Shown: piece after piece, positions 6,669 through 12,828 of the stretch | Layout: each line of letters opens with the position of its first letter | Numbering within the stretch: the stretch's first letter is position 1 | Translations under genes and position numbers: made by a program | The notes under the pieces: generated by a model | The model's database searches: none | Seen by the model: the letters and a program-made list of their open reading frames with translations, nothing else | What the model was told of the DNA's origin: nothing | From: Eubacterium sp. CAG:252 | Lineage (GTDB): Bacteria > Bacillota > Clostridia > Lachnospirales > Lachnospiraceae | DNA: 14,129 nt | Direction of reading: 5' to 3' | Assembly (NCBI GenBank): GCA_000436535.1 | Contig: FR886331.1 | Location: forward strand, 1 to 14,129

Positions 6669-7343
6669 ATGAAGTATTTAGATTTTATAAAGCAGGAAAT
6701 GGCGGTTATTATGGATAGGGACCCAGCAATTAAAAGTAAGATGGAGGTGTTTCTTTATCCTAGTTTCTGGGCGCTGTTAAAGTACAGGAAAGCTCATAAG
6801 CTGTATGAGAAGGGACATTTTTACAGAGCAAGAAGACTGTCACAGAAGACTGCAAGGAAGACGGGAATAGAGATACATCCCGGAGCTACTATAGGTGAGG
6901 GACTTTTTATAGACCACGGACATGGCGTAGTTATTGGTGAAACTGCCATTATTGGTGATAATGTTACACTTTATCAGGGAGTTACACTTGGAGGAACAGG
7001 CAAGGAGCAGGGTAAAAGACATCCTACACTTGGAAGCAATATTATGATAGGAGCAGGTGCAAAGGTTCTTGGCTCAGTGACTATAGGAGATAACTGCAAG
7101 ATAGGCGCAGGCTCGGTTGTTGTTAAAAATGTACCTGCAAATTCTACAGTTGTAGGCGTGCCAGGAAGAATAGTCATAAGGGACAATGTAAGAGTCGAGT
7201 CAGACCTTGACCAGATACATCTTCCAGACCCTGTTATGAATGAGATAGAAAAGCTTAAGGAACAGAATAATAAGCTTAAGAAACGTCTTGCAAGAATTGA
7301 GAATACAGTCAATGAGTCAAGACGTGATGAAGATGATGAATAA
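6669..7343 (+). CDS. cysE: Serine O-acetyltransferase
   Basis: CysE acetylates serine with acetyl-CoA, the first step of cysteine synthesis, in the cytoplasm. The 224-aa protein starts MKYLDFIKQEMAVIMDRDPA, the usual N-terminus, with helices up to about residue 65. A left-handed beta-helix of hexapeptide repeats follows: IEIHPGATIGEG, D82-H83-G84-H85 with GVVIGE, then LYQGVTLGGTG and the SNIMIGAGAKVLG repeats. The tail (about 190-224) is charged and probably coiled. AGGAAG (6654-6659) precedes ATG 6669. The frame remains open upstream to ATG 6507, but those 54 extra residues have no family resemblance and come from the structured leader. cysS follows after 219 bases of leader. Confidence 0.93.
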   Translation: MKYLDFIKQEMAVIMDRDPAIKSKMEVFLYPSFWALLKYRKAHKLYEKGHFYRARRLSQKTARKTGIEIHPGATIGEGLFIDHGHGVVIGETAIIGDNVTLYQGVTLGGTGKEQGKRHPTLGSNIMIGAGAKVLGSVTIGDNCKIGAGSVVVKNVPANSTVVGVPGRIVIRDNVRVESDLDQIHLPDPVMNEIEKLKEQNNKLKKRLARIENTVNESRRDEDDE

Positions 7344-7399
7344 ACATATGTCTGATTATTATTCAGCATATTTATGGAGTAAAGACAGACGTTAAACAC

Positions 7400-7471
7400 A
7401 TGCGGAAAAGTCCGTGCGCACCTGACTATCTGTTATGTTTTGATATGTGCGCAGAAATGAGGATAGTGTGA
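7400..7471 (+). CDS. Cys-rich leader peptide 1 upstream of cysS
   Basis: ATG 7400 opens a 23-codon frame with Cys at 6, 13 and 17, starting M-R-K-S-P-C-A and ending C-A-E-M-R-I-V. Its TGA stop (7469-7471) overlaps the GTG start (7468-7470) of leader peptide 2 as GTGA. Two of the Cys codons lie in TGC-GCA boxes (7415-7420 and 7448-7453) that can pair with each other over 7 bp. The frame has no good ribosome-binding site; GGAG at 7376-7379 is 20 bases away. The downstream half is duplicated in leader peptide 2, which supports the frame being real. Confidence 0.5.
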   Translation: MRKSPCAPDYLLCFDMCAEMRIV

Positions 7472-7549
7472 AAAATAAATTTTTCACATGCAGGATTTGT
7501 GTCTGCGCGCACTTGACACAAACTTGTTATGTGCTAAAAACGTGCGCAG
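7414..7549 (+). promoter_or_regulatory. Tandem-duplicated attenuator-like leader of cysS
   Basis: Four boxes of the form TGCGCA lie at 7414-7421, 7447-7454, 7503-7512 and 7542-7549. Neighbouring boxes can pair as 1:2 (7 bp), 2:3 (CTGCGC with GCGCAG, 6 bp) or 3:4 (6 bp), the mutually exclusive arrangement expected in attenuators. The word GTGCGCAGAAATGAGGATA occurs twice (7447-7465 and 7542-7560), each time supplying GAGG 6-7 bases before the next start codon. A perfect 9-bp hairpin (TGTGAAAAA 7467-7475 with TTTTTCACA 7480-7488) hides the GTG of leader peptide 2. I see no hairpin plus T-run terminator, so control would more likely be at translation than at intrinsic termination. Confidence 0.55.
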
Positions 7550-7566
7550 AAATGAGGATACTATGA
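7468..7566 (+). CDS. Cys-rich leader peptide 2, overlapping the cysS start
   Basis: GTG 7468 opens a 32-codon frame with five cysteines (8, 11, 13, 20, 26), including T-C-R-I-C-V-C-A and the ending C-A-E-M-R-I-L. GAGG (7459-7462) lies 5 bases before GTG. The TGA stop (7564-7566) overlaps the cysS ATG (7563-7565) as ATGA, the standard arrangement for translational coupling. Its last part matches that of leader peptide 1 at DNA and peptide level. The Cys codons sit in the pairing boxes of the leader. A ribosome short of Cys-tRNA would stall here, directly in front of the gene that charges this tRNA. Confidence 0.6.
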   Translation: MKNKFFTCRICVCAHLTQTCYVLKTCAEMRIL

Positions 7567-8981
7567 AGATATATAATACACTTTCAAGACGTAAGGAAGA
7601 ATTCCAGCCATTAGAAGAAGGTAAGGTTAAAATGTATGTATGCGGACCTACTGTATACAATCTTATCCATATTGGTAATGCAAGACCAATGATAGTATTC
7701 GATACAGTAAGAAGATACCTTGAATATAAGGGCTATGATGTTAATTATGTATCAAACTTTACAGATGTAGATGATAAGATTATCAAGAAGGCATTAGAGG
7801 AAGGCGTTACAGCGAAGGAAATCTCTGAGCGTTATATAGAAGAGTGCAAGAAGGATATGGCAGGAATGAATATAAAGCCGGCTACTACACATCCACTTGC
7901 AACTAAAGAGATAGACGGAATGATAAGTATGATACAGACTCTTGTTGACAAGGGTTATGCATATGAAAAGAATGGCACTGTATACTACAGAACAAGAAAG
8001 TTTGAAGGATACGGAAAGCTTTCAAAGAAAAATATAGATGACCTTGAAGCAGGTCACAGAGATGATGCGCATAAGCTTAAGGTATCAGGTGAGGATGAGA
8101 AGGAAGACCCACTTGACTTTGTTTTATGGAAGCCTAAGAAGGATGGAGAGCCTTACTGGGAATCACCATGGAGTGAGGGCCGTCCGGGATGGCATATAGA
8201 GTGCTCTGTAATGGCAAAGAAGTATCTTGCAGATGAGATAGATATACATGCCGGCGGAGAAGACCTTATATTCCCACACCATGAAAATGAGATTGCTCAG
8301 TCAGAGGCAGCTAATGGAGTTCCATTTGCAAAGTACTGGATGCATAATGCATTTCTTAATATAGATAACAAGAAGATGTCAAAGTCACTTGGCAATTTCT
8401 TTACAGTAAGAGATATAGCAAAGGAATATGACCTTCAGGTATTAAGATTTTTTATGCTTTCAGCACATTACAGAAATCCTATCAACTTCAGCCATGACCT
8501 TATGGAGTCAGCTAAGAACAGTCTTGAGAGAATAGTGACATCGGTTACTAACCTTACACATCTTGAAAAAACAGCTTCTGATGCAGCTATGACTGAGGAA
8601 GAAAAGAACATATTAGAGTCAACAAAGGATATCTACAAGAAGTTTGAGGATGCCATGGATGATGACTTTAACACAGCAGATGCCATATCAGCAGTATTTG
8701 AACTTGTAAAGCTTGCCAACTCCAACTCATCTGAGGATAATACAAAGGCTTATATAACAGCTATGAAGGAAAGCATAATTAAGCTTACAGATATACTTGG
8801 ACTTAATGTAGTCAAGGAAGAAGAGCTTCTTGATGAAGATATAGAAGCACTCATCAATGAAAGACAGCAGGCAAGAAAAGACAGGAACTTTGCAAGAGCT
8901 GATGAGATAAGAGATGAGCTTACAGCTAAGGGTATAGTTCTTGAGGATACAAGAGAAGGTGTCAGATGGAAGAGAGCATAA
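7563..8981 (+). CDS. cysS: Cysteinyl-tRNA synthetase
   Basis: CysS charges tRNA-Cys. The 472-aa class I synthetase has MYVCGPTVYN with C27, the HIGN form of the HIGH motif (36-39), zinc ligands C27, C214 (WHIECS), H239 and E243 (FPHHENE), and KMSKS (271-275). The C-terminal helical anticodon-binding part includes NERQQARKDRNFARADEIRD. The length is normal for the family. The start is ATG 7563, with GAGG (7554-7557) 5 bases upstream. The frame also remains open to ATG 7488, but that extension lies in the leader and has no family resemblance. The end overlaps mrnC by 16 bases. Regulation by the Cys-rich leader peptides is inferred. Confidence 0.97.
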   Translation: MKIYNTLSRRKEEFQPLEEGKVKMYVCGPTVYNLIHIGNARPMIVFDTVRRYLEYKGYDVNYVSNFTDVDDKIIKKALEEGVTAKEISERYIEECKKDMAGMNIKPATTHPLATKEIDGMISMIQTLVDKGYAYEKNGTVYYRTRKFEGYGKLSKKNIDDLEAGHRDDAHKLKVSGEDEKEDPLDFVLWKPKKDGEPYWESPWSEGRPGWHIECSVMAKKYLADEIDIHAGGEDLIFPHHENEIAQSEAANGVPFAKYWMHNAFLNIDNKKMSKSLGNFFTVRDIAKEYDLQVLRFFMLSAHYRNPINFSHDLMESAKNSLERIVTSVTNLTHLEKTASDAAMTEEEKNILESTKDIYKKFEDAMDDDFNTADAISAVFELVKLANSNSSEDNTKAYITAMKESIIKLTDILGLNVVKEEELLDEDIEALINERQQARKDRNFARADEIRDELTAKGIVLEDTREGVRWKRA

Positions 8982-9466
8982 ATAAATGCAATAATGATAT
9001 AAAGCAGTCTGCAGATGGCATATGTCAGGACAATCTGACATATGATATATGGAAGAGCCTGGGGCTTAAAGAAGTAAGTCCCAGACAGCTCTCGCCACTT
9101 GTTCTTGCGTATATAGGCGACAGCATATTTGACCTTGTTGTAAAGACTATGATTGTAACTAAGGGCAACACTCAGGTTAATAAAATGAACAGAGTGGCAA
9201 GCAGTATAGTAAAGGCAGAATCACAGTCTAAGATGATAGGCTATCTTGAAGATAAGCTTACAGAAGAAGAGGAGAGCGTGTATAAGAGAGGCCGTAATGC
9301 CAAGTCATACACTTCAGCCAAAAATGCGTCAATAAGTGACTACAGGCGTGCAACAGGTTTTGAGGCACTTATGGGATATCTGTACATGTCAGGAAGATAT
9401 GAGCGTATGTGTGAGCTTATAAAGGATGCACTGGACTATCTGGAGAGTGAGAGAAACAGTAAGTAA
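8966..9466 (+). CDS. mrnC: Mini-ribonuclease III
   Basis: Mini-III is an RNase III-like catalytic domain without a double-stranded RNA-binding domain; in Bacillus it matures the ends of 23S rRNA. The 166-aa protein shows LSPLVLAYIGDSIFDLVVK with catalytic D52, the QVNKMN and YKRGRNAKS stretches, and GFEALMGYLYM with acidic E133. The start ATG 8966 lies inside the end of cysS, with AGAAGG (8954-8959) 6 bases before it. The first 25 or so residues extend beyond the usual family start. Its place between cysS and rlmB is conserved in Firmicutes and links two 23S rRNA maturation enzymes. Confidence 0.93.
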   Translation: MEESINKCNNDIKQSADGICQDNLTYDIWKSLGLKEVSPRQLSPLVLAYIGDSIFDLVVKTMIVTKGNTQVNKMNRVASSIVKAESQSKMIGYLEDKLTEEEESVYKRGRNAKSYTSAKNASISDYRRATGFEALMGYLYMSGRYERMCELIKDALDYLESERNSK

Positions 9467-9485
9467 TATGAGAATATTGGGTAGG

Positions 9486-9557
9486 GTGCTATGTGCCAGT
9501 GGCACATGTTTAGCACGGAATAATCCGTAGGTATCATAGTTGGGGGTTGACCCTAAC
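9486..9557 (+). promoter_or_regulatory. Triple-hairpin leader before rlmB
   Basis: The 164-base gap after mrnC folds well. Stem 1 pairs GTGCTA-TGTGCC (9486-9497) with GGCACA (9501-9506) and TAGCAC (9511-9516), leaving a 4-nt bulge. Stem 2 pairs ACGGA (9515-9519) with TCCGT (9524-9528) and overlaps stem 1 by two bases. Stem 3 pairs GTTGGGG (9539-9545) with CCCTAAC (9551-9557), including one G-T pair. No T-run follows, so these are not intrinsic terminators. They may be a processing site or a protein-binding leader; I recognise no RNA family. Confidence 0.4.
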
Positions 9558-9630
9558 ATCATTGTATACAGCATTATATATGGCGAAAGAAGACAAACAG
9601 ACCTGCACATAAGAAATAGGAGTTTAAGGT

Positions 9631-10371
9631 ATGCGATATAAGGAATTAACATTTGAAGGACGTAATGCAGTCCTTGAGGCATTTCGTTCAGGAAAGACAA
9701 TAGATAAGCTATACATACTTGATGGATGTCAGGATGGACCTATTAAGAGCATAGTAAGGGAAGCAAAGAAGACATCAACAATCATCAACTATGTTGAGAA
9801 AGAAAGATTAGACAGGCTTGCCAACACAGGACATCATCAAGGGGTAGTTGCCATAGGTGCAGCTTACGAATATGCTGAGGTTGAAGATATACTTGAAGCG
9901 GCAAGAAGCAAGGGCGAAGACCCATTTATATTCGTGCTTGATGAGATAGAAGACCCACATAACCTTGGTGCAATCATAAGAACAGCTAATCTGGCAGGCG
10001 CGCATGGCGTTATTATACCTAAAAGAAGAGCAGTAGGGCTTACAGCGACAGTTGCAAAGACATCAGCAGGTGCGATCAACTACACACCGGTTGCAAAGGT
10101 TACTAATATAGCAGCTACAATAGAGTCACTTAAGAAAGAGGGATTATGGTTTGTATGCGCCGATATGGGCGGTGAAACCATGTACAAGCTTAATCTTAAA
10201 GGTCCTATAGGACTTGTAATAGGTAATGAAGGTAATGGAGTAAGCAGGCTTGTAAAGGAAAAATGCGACTTTGTGGCATCTATTCCGATGAAGGGTGATA
10301 TAGATTCGCTTAATGCATCAGTGGCAGCAGGCGTTATGGCATTTGAAATAGTAAGACAGAGAATGATGTAA
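9631..10371 (+). CDS. rlmB: 23S rRNA (guanosine-2'-O-)-methyltransferase RlmB (TrmH/SpoU family)
   Basis: RlmB 2'-O-methylates the P-loop guanosine (G2251 in E. coli numbering) of 23S rRNA with SAM. The 246-aa protein has an N-terminal substrate-binding domain (1-90; EGRNAVLEAF, NTGHHQGVVA) and a knotted SPOUT domain. The latter shows motif 1 LDEIEDPHNLGAIIRTA (N111, R117), motif 2 IGNEGNGVSRLV (E200) and motif 3 IPMKGDIDSLNASVAAGVM. AGGAG (9618-9622) lies 8 bases before ATG. It occupies the conserved slot between mrnC and sigH; the yacP (NYN-domain) gene found after it in Bacillus is absent. Confidence 0.93.
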   Translation: MRYKELTFEGRNAVLEAFRSGKTIDKLYILDGCQDGPIKSIVREAKKTSTIINYVEKERLDRLANTGHHQGVVAIGAAYEYAEVEDILEAARSKGEDPFIFVLDEIEDPHNLGAIIRTANLAGAHGVIIPKRRAVGLTATVAKTSAGAINYTPVAKVTNIAATIESLKKEGLWFVCADMGGETMYKLNLKGPIGLVIGNEGNGVSRLVKEKCDFVASIPMKGDIDSLNASVAAGVMAFEIVRQRMM

Positions 10372-10388
10372 GTATAATTATATGATAT

Positions 10389-10405
10389 CGGGATGAAAAG
10401 TCCCG
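10389..10405 (+). repeat. Small GC hairpin between rlmB and sigH
   Basis: CGGGA (10389-10393) pairs with TCCCG (10401-10405) and is followed by GCTTTATAA. The T content is low, so it is at best a weak, leaky terminator. A partial promoter (TTACAA 10430-10435, TATAGG 10454-10459, spacing 18) lies after it and could give sigH its own transcript. Confidence 0.35.
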
Positions 10406-10480
10406 GCTTTATAAGTTCCAGTGGCTATCTTACAATCTTTGATGTCTGATGCATATAGGCGGTTGTGAAATGAGGTGGCT

Positions 10481-11104
10481 ATGGAACATTATGAGTTATA
10501 TATGGATGAAGAACTTGTACAAATGTACCGCGATGGCGATGAGAGAGCTGTTGAGGCGATAATGGAAAGATATAAGAACTTTGTCAGCAAAAAGGCACAT
10601 GCAATGTATATAGCAGGCGGAGAGATGGAAGACCTTATACAGGAGGGCATGATAGGTCTGTATAAGGCAGTCACAGCCTATGATAAGACGAAAGCAGCTT
10701 CATTTATGACATTTGCATCACTATGCATAAATGGTCAGATAATGAACGCAGTCAAAGCCTCCAATGCCAAGAAAAACAGCCCGTTAAACCGCTATGTATC
10801 ACTGGATGAACCAGTAAATGGTACGGATGATAACACGGATATGAAGCTTGTAGATACATTAGCCGGCATATACGAACAAAATCCAGAGCTGCTATATATA
10901 GATAAAGAATACACTGGAAGCTTAGAACAGAAAGCCTTAGAAGCACTGAGTCCCTTAGAAAGAAAAGTAATAAAACTTCTTATGAGCGGAAAAGACTACG
11001 TAAAAATAGCCGAAGAACTGGAGCGCACCCCAAAGTCCATAGACAACGCCATCCAACGTGCCCGCACCAAAATAGGAAAAACAATTCGTCAAAATAACAC
11101 TTGA
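10481..11104 (+). CDS. sigH: RNA polymerase sigma factor SigH (Spo0H-like)
   Basis: This 207-aa sigma-70 family factor has region 2 with EDLIQEGMIGLYKAV (50-64), SFMTFASLCINGQIMNAVK (74-92) and PLNRYVSLDEPV. Region 4 is LSPLERKVIKLLMSGKDYVKIAEEL with KSIDNAIQRARTKIGK (185-200), the helix-turn-helix for the -35 element. These stretches match B. subtilis SigH, which directs early sporulation, competence and stationary-phase genes; the position after rlmB is conserved too. GAGG (10472-10475) lies 5 bases before ATG 10481; an upstream in-frame GTG (10475) overlaps this site and is unlikely to be the start. The protein is cytoplasmic. In Bacillus rpmG-secE-nusG follow, but here a tRNA and a repeat-rich gap come next. 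Confidence 0.92.
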   Translation: MEHYELYMDEELVQMYRDGDERAVEAIMERYKNFVSKKAHAMYIAGGEMEDLIQEGMIGLYKAVTAYDKTKAASFMTFASLCINGQIMNAVKASNAKKNSPLNRYVSLDEPVNGTDDNTDMKLVDTLAGIYEQNPELLYIDKEYTGSLEQKALEALSPLERKVIKLLMSGKDYVKIAEELERTPKSIDNAIQRARTKIGKTIRQNNT

Positions 11105-11157
11105 TAAATTCCTGCAAAAATGATATAAATAAAATTGCTGTAAAACACAGCACCTAC

Positions 11158-11229
11158 GCTATTGTAGCTCAGTGGCAGAGCACTTCATTGGTAATGAAGA
11201 GGTCGGGGGTCCAATTCCCCTCAATAGCT
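11158..11229 (+). tRNA. tRNA-Thr(GGT)
   Basis: The acceptor GCTATTG (11158-11164) pairs with CAATAGC (11222-11228), with discriminator T (11229). The D-arm is GCTC-AGTGGCA-GAGC. The anticodon arm is CTTCA-TTGGTAA-TGAAG with anticodon GGT (Thr, ACC codon). The variable loop is AGGTC. The T-arm GGGGG-TCCAATT-CCCCT closes with a G-T pair. CCA is not encoded. The T-loop reads T-C-C instead of the near-universal T-T-C, so the base at position 55 is C rather than the normal pseudouridine precursor. It lies 53 bases after sigH and is probably cotranscribed with it. Confidence 0.88.
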
Positions 11230-11320
11230 TGCGCGAGTAACGATGAGAACAAAAGAAAAACTATACGTATTAAAGAAAAGCTGCTCCATAATCACAAAAC
11301 CAATCCTCTGGTACCCAGCA

Positions 11321-11451
11321 GTTCATAGTCAGAAGAAATAATAAAAACCACCTGATGGGATGCTTGCATACCAGCAGGTGGTTTTTATTATTTCTTCAGG
11401 CGTTTACGCCATGCTGGACAATGCATAGCATTGTTCAGTATGACTATGAAC
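11321..11451. repeat. Nested inverted repeat enclosing the terminator
   Basis: Outside the 23-bp terminator arms, GTTCATAGTC (11321-11330) is the exact reverse complement of GACTATGAAC (11442-11451). On the left it is one base from the terminator arm; on the right 44 bases intervene. That insert holds two more hairpins: GGCGT (11399-11403) with ACGCC (11406-11410), and CTGGACAATGC (11414-11424) with GCATTGTTCAG (11428-11438). The shape suggests a longer palindrome whose right arm was interrupted by a hairpin-bearing insert. Confidence 0.6.
11332..11397 (+). terminator. Long bidirectional intrinsic terminator
   Basis: A perfect 23-bp inverted repeat (11332-11354 with 11375-11397) surrounds a 20-nt loop that itself pairs partly (TGG/CCA and ATG/CAT). 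The GC part (CCACCTG with CAGGTGG) is followed by TTTTTATTATTT on the plus strand and the equivalent run on the minus strand. It can therefore stop both the sigH-tRNA transcript and leftward transcripts from the C39-like peptidase gene. It sits between convergent units, as expected. Confidence 0.85.
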
Positions 11452-11507
11452 AGCGTCCGTTCCTAAATACAAAGTATAATTTTTCTTATACTCGAGGAGT
11501 ACCGCGA

Positions 11508-11555
11508 CATACGAAAGAAATAGCAAAGCGCTATTTCTTTCGTATGCCCCATACG
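11508..11555. repeat. 17-bp perfect inverted repeat with extra CATACG copy
   Basis: Positions 11508-11524 pair perfectly with 11530-11546 around loop AAAGC, starting CATACG and ending CGTATG. A second CATACG (11550-11555) can pair instead with CGTATG (11541-11546) across CCC. No T-run follows. No coding content is seen in this stretch. Confidence 0.6.
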
Positions 11556-11559
11556 GCAA

Positions 11560-11711
11560 GGCTGGCGCTTTACGCCGCCAGCCCTCTCAAAGAAGCTACT
11601 TTCACACTTCCAAGGCTGGCGCTGAAAGTCGCCAGCCCTCAACCTCCACTAATCGAAACCAAGTCATAACCGACACTTTAAGCCCTTGCAATTTTCGCCA
11701 GTCCAGCCCTC
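11560..11711. repeat. Tandem GGCTGGCG/CGCCAGCC hairpin units
   Basis: Two 8-bp hairpins have the same arms: GGCTGGCG 11560-11567 with CGCCAGCC 11576-11583, and 11614-11621 with 11630-11637. Both are preceded by CAA and followed by CTC; the 8-nt loops differ. A degenerate half unit, CGCCAGTCCAGCCCTC, lies at 11696-11711. Conserved arms with changed loops are typical of REP-like or small structured intergenic elements. The GC content is clearly above that of the neighbouring sequence. The gap 11230-11740 otherwise shows no credible gene. Confidence 0.5.
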
Positions 11712-11740
11712 GCACATATCCATAAAGCCCCCTAAAAAAC

Positions 11741-12565
11741 CTACTCAATCACAACCGCCTGATAATAAAACCTCTTATAATAATCCTCAAACTTATCCAT
11801 ATCCCTCTTCACAATCCCATAAGCCGGGTCCGCAAGAGTAACCGTCCTCTCATTAACATCATACCCCGCAAGCGCAACACAATGTTCATTCCTGGGCCAC
11901 GTAAACACAGTTCCATCATCAAGAGTAACCTCATTATACTTAATCTCAGTCACATCATAATTAAAACTTGTCCATACAATGACAGGATGTCCCTTTGCAA
12001 GTTGTGCATACAGCATTTCCGGAGGCTGGTAACTCATAATATAAGCTGAATACTTAGAATTATTTGCCTTAAAAAATGCATTTGCAGCATTAGCAATAGC
12101 AGGCGCAAAGCACCCGCTCCCCGTTGTAAGCCACGGAGAACCCAAGAAATACTCAACAAAACATCCCTTGGTCGCAACATCCTTCATCGCAAGATAATTC
12201 CTTGCCAGCTCCTCCTTGTCGATATAATAGCCAAGATAGTGCAAAACCTCCGTTAAAGATGTGATTTCACAGCCTGTAGGAAGCTGCGGATACTGGCTTA
12301 CATAAGGGATACTCAGTTCATAGCTGTCAGGATAACTGTTATCATCAGAATTTTTAATTGAATACTCATTGTCTGCCGACTTGATATAATCAGGGTCAAC
12401 AGAGAAAGTTTCTATCGTGTTATCTACAGACATAGAAAGAGAGTCATCTGCAGCGGTATTGTCGTGTTTATTGCGATAATAAAAAATAAATATAGTAATC
12501 AGTATGATTAATGACAGAAAAAGCATTGTAATTGGTGCTTTGCTACTGTGTTTTTTAGTGCGCAT
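11741..12565 (-). CDS. Membrane-anchored C39-like cysteine peptidase
   Basis: The 274-aa protein begins with a basic stretch and one hydrophobic segment (about 12-30), with no clear signal-peptidase site, so it is probably anchored with the rest outside the cell. Residues 31-82 are polar, acidic linker. The domain from 83 on fits the Peptidase_C39_2 family: IPYVSQYPQLPTGCEITSL with Q91 and nucleophile C99, the GSPWLTTGSGCFAPAI segment, H228 in NEHCVALAGYD, and D246 in DPAYG. Members are papain-like; substrates are mostly unknown, and no bacteriocin or ABC transporter gene adjoins it. AAAGGA lies 11 bases before ATG. It has its own promoter and converges on the sigH unit. Confidence 0.82.
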   Translation of the reverse strand: MRTKKHSSKAPITMLFLSLIILITIFIFYYRNKHDNTAADDSLSMSVDNTIETFSVDPDYIKSADNEYSIKNSDDNSYPDSYELSIPYVSQYPQLPTGCEITSLTEVLHYLGYYIDKEELARNYLAMKDVATKGCFVEYFLGSPWLTTGSGCFAPAIANAANAFFKANNSKYSAYIMSYQPPEMLYAQLAKGHPVIVWTSFNYDVTEIKYNEVTLDDGTVFTWPRNEHCVALAGYDVNERTVTLADPAYGIVKRDMDKFEDYYKRFYYQAVVIE

Positions 12566-12610
12566 TTAGTGTACCATCCTTTAATAGATAATAGAGTATA
12601 AAACAGTGTT

Positions 12611-12639
12611 ATTATAATAAAATAAAAGCTGTAACTCAA
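12611..12639 (-). promoter_or_regulatory. Promoter of the C39-like peptidase gene
   Basis: On the minus strand TTGAGT (12634-12639) and a perfect TATAAT (12611-12616) are 17 bases apart. Transcription would begin near 12604, about 40 bases before the start codon at 12565. Confidence 0.65.
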
Positions 12640-12724
12640 GTATGGCAATATTACGGTGTATGCCAGCATCTGACAATAAAAGACATATAAATGTTTTATA
12701 AAACTTATTTCACAAACCCATTGA

Positions 12725-12753
12725 TTGCAACTGCGTATTTGTGTTATTATAAC
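12725..12753 (+). promoter_or_regulatory. Promoter of purA
   Basis: TTGCAA (12725-12730) and TATAAC (12748-12753) are 17 bases apart; TTGATT (12721-12726) with TATTAT (12745-12750) at 18 is an alternative. The -10 lies in the small dyad GTTATTATAAC. The 5' untranslated region then has GTGGTTT (12758-12764), which can pair with AAACCAC (12778-12784). I see no PurR box or purine riboswitch core. The divergent gap 12566-12828 otherwise holds only the peptidase promoter. Confidence 0.55.
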
Positions 12754-12828
12754 AGTTGTGGTTTTATGTGCTGTTTTAAACCACTAAAGTTATATGCTAT
12801 ATTAAGGATTAGCAGAATGGAGGAAACT

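Noticed and set aside
7488..7562. N-terminal extension of CysS from ATG 7488
   Set aside because: CysS proteins begin close to MKIYNTLSR; the extra part is the duplicated leader read in another frame, and GAGG is placed correctly for ATG 7563.
7381..7562. T-box riboswitch for cysS
   Set aside because: No T-box core is found and the stretch is too short; it is fully explained by the duplicated leader ORFs and boxes.
11101..11328. 75-aa ORF over the tRNA-Thr
   Set aside because: It contains the well-known artefact AIVAQWQSTSLVMKRSGVQFP, which is a translated tRNA gene.
11355..11669. 104-aa ORF across the hairpin array
   Set aside because: It is made of translated inverted repeats (duplicate RLAL and ASP words come from the repeated hairpins), lacks a ribosome-binding site and starts inside a terminator loop.
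11321..11711. CRISPR array or insertion sequence
   Set aside because: The repeats are inverted hairpins of different sequence, not regular direct repeats with spacers; no transposase or cas gene is present.
12691..12828. N-terminal extension of PurA from ATG 12691
   Set aside because: It runs across the promoter and 5' hairpin; GGAGG lies 5 bases before ATG 12829, which gives the normal PurA start.
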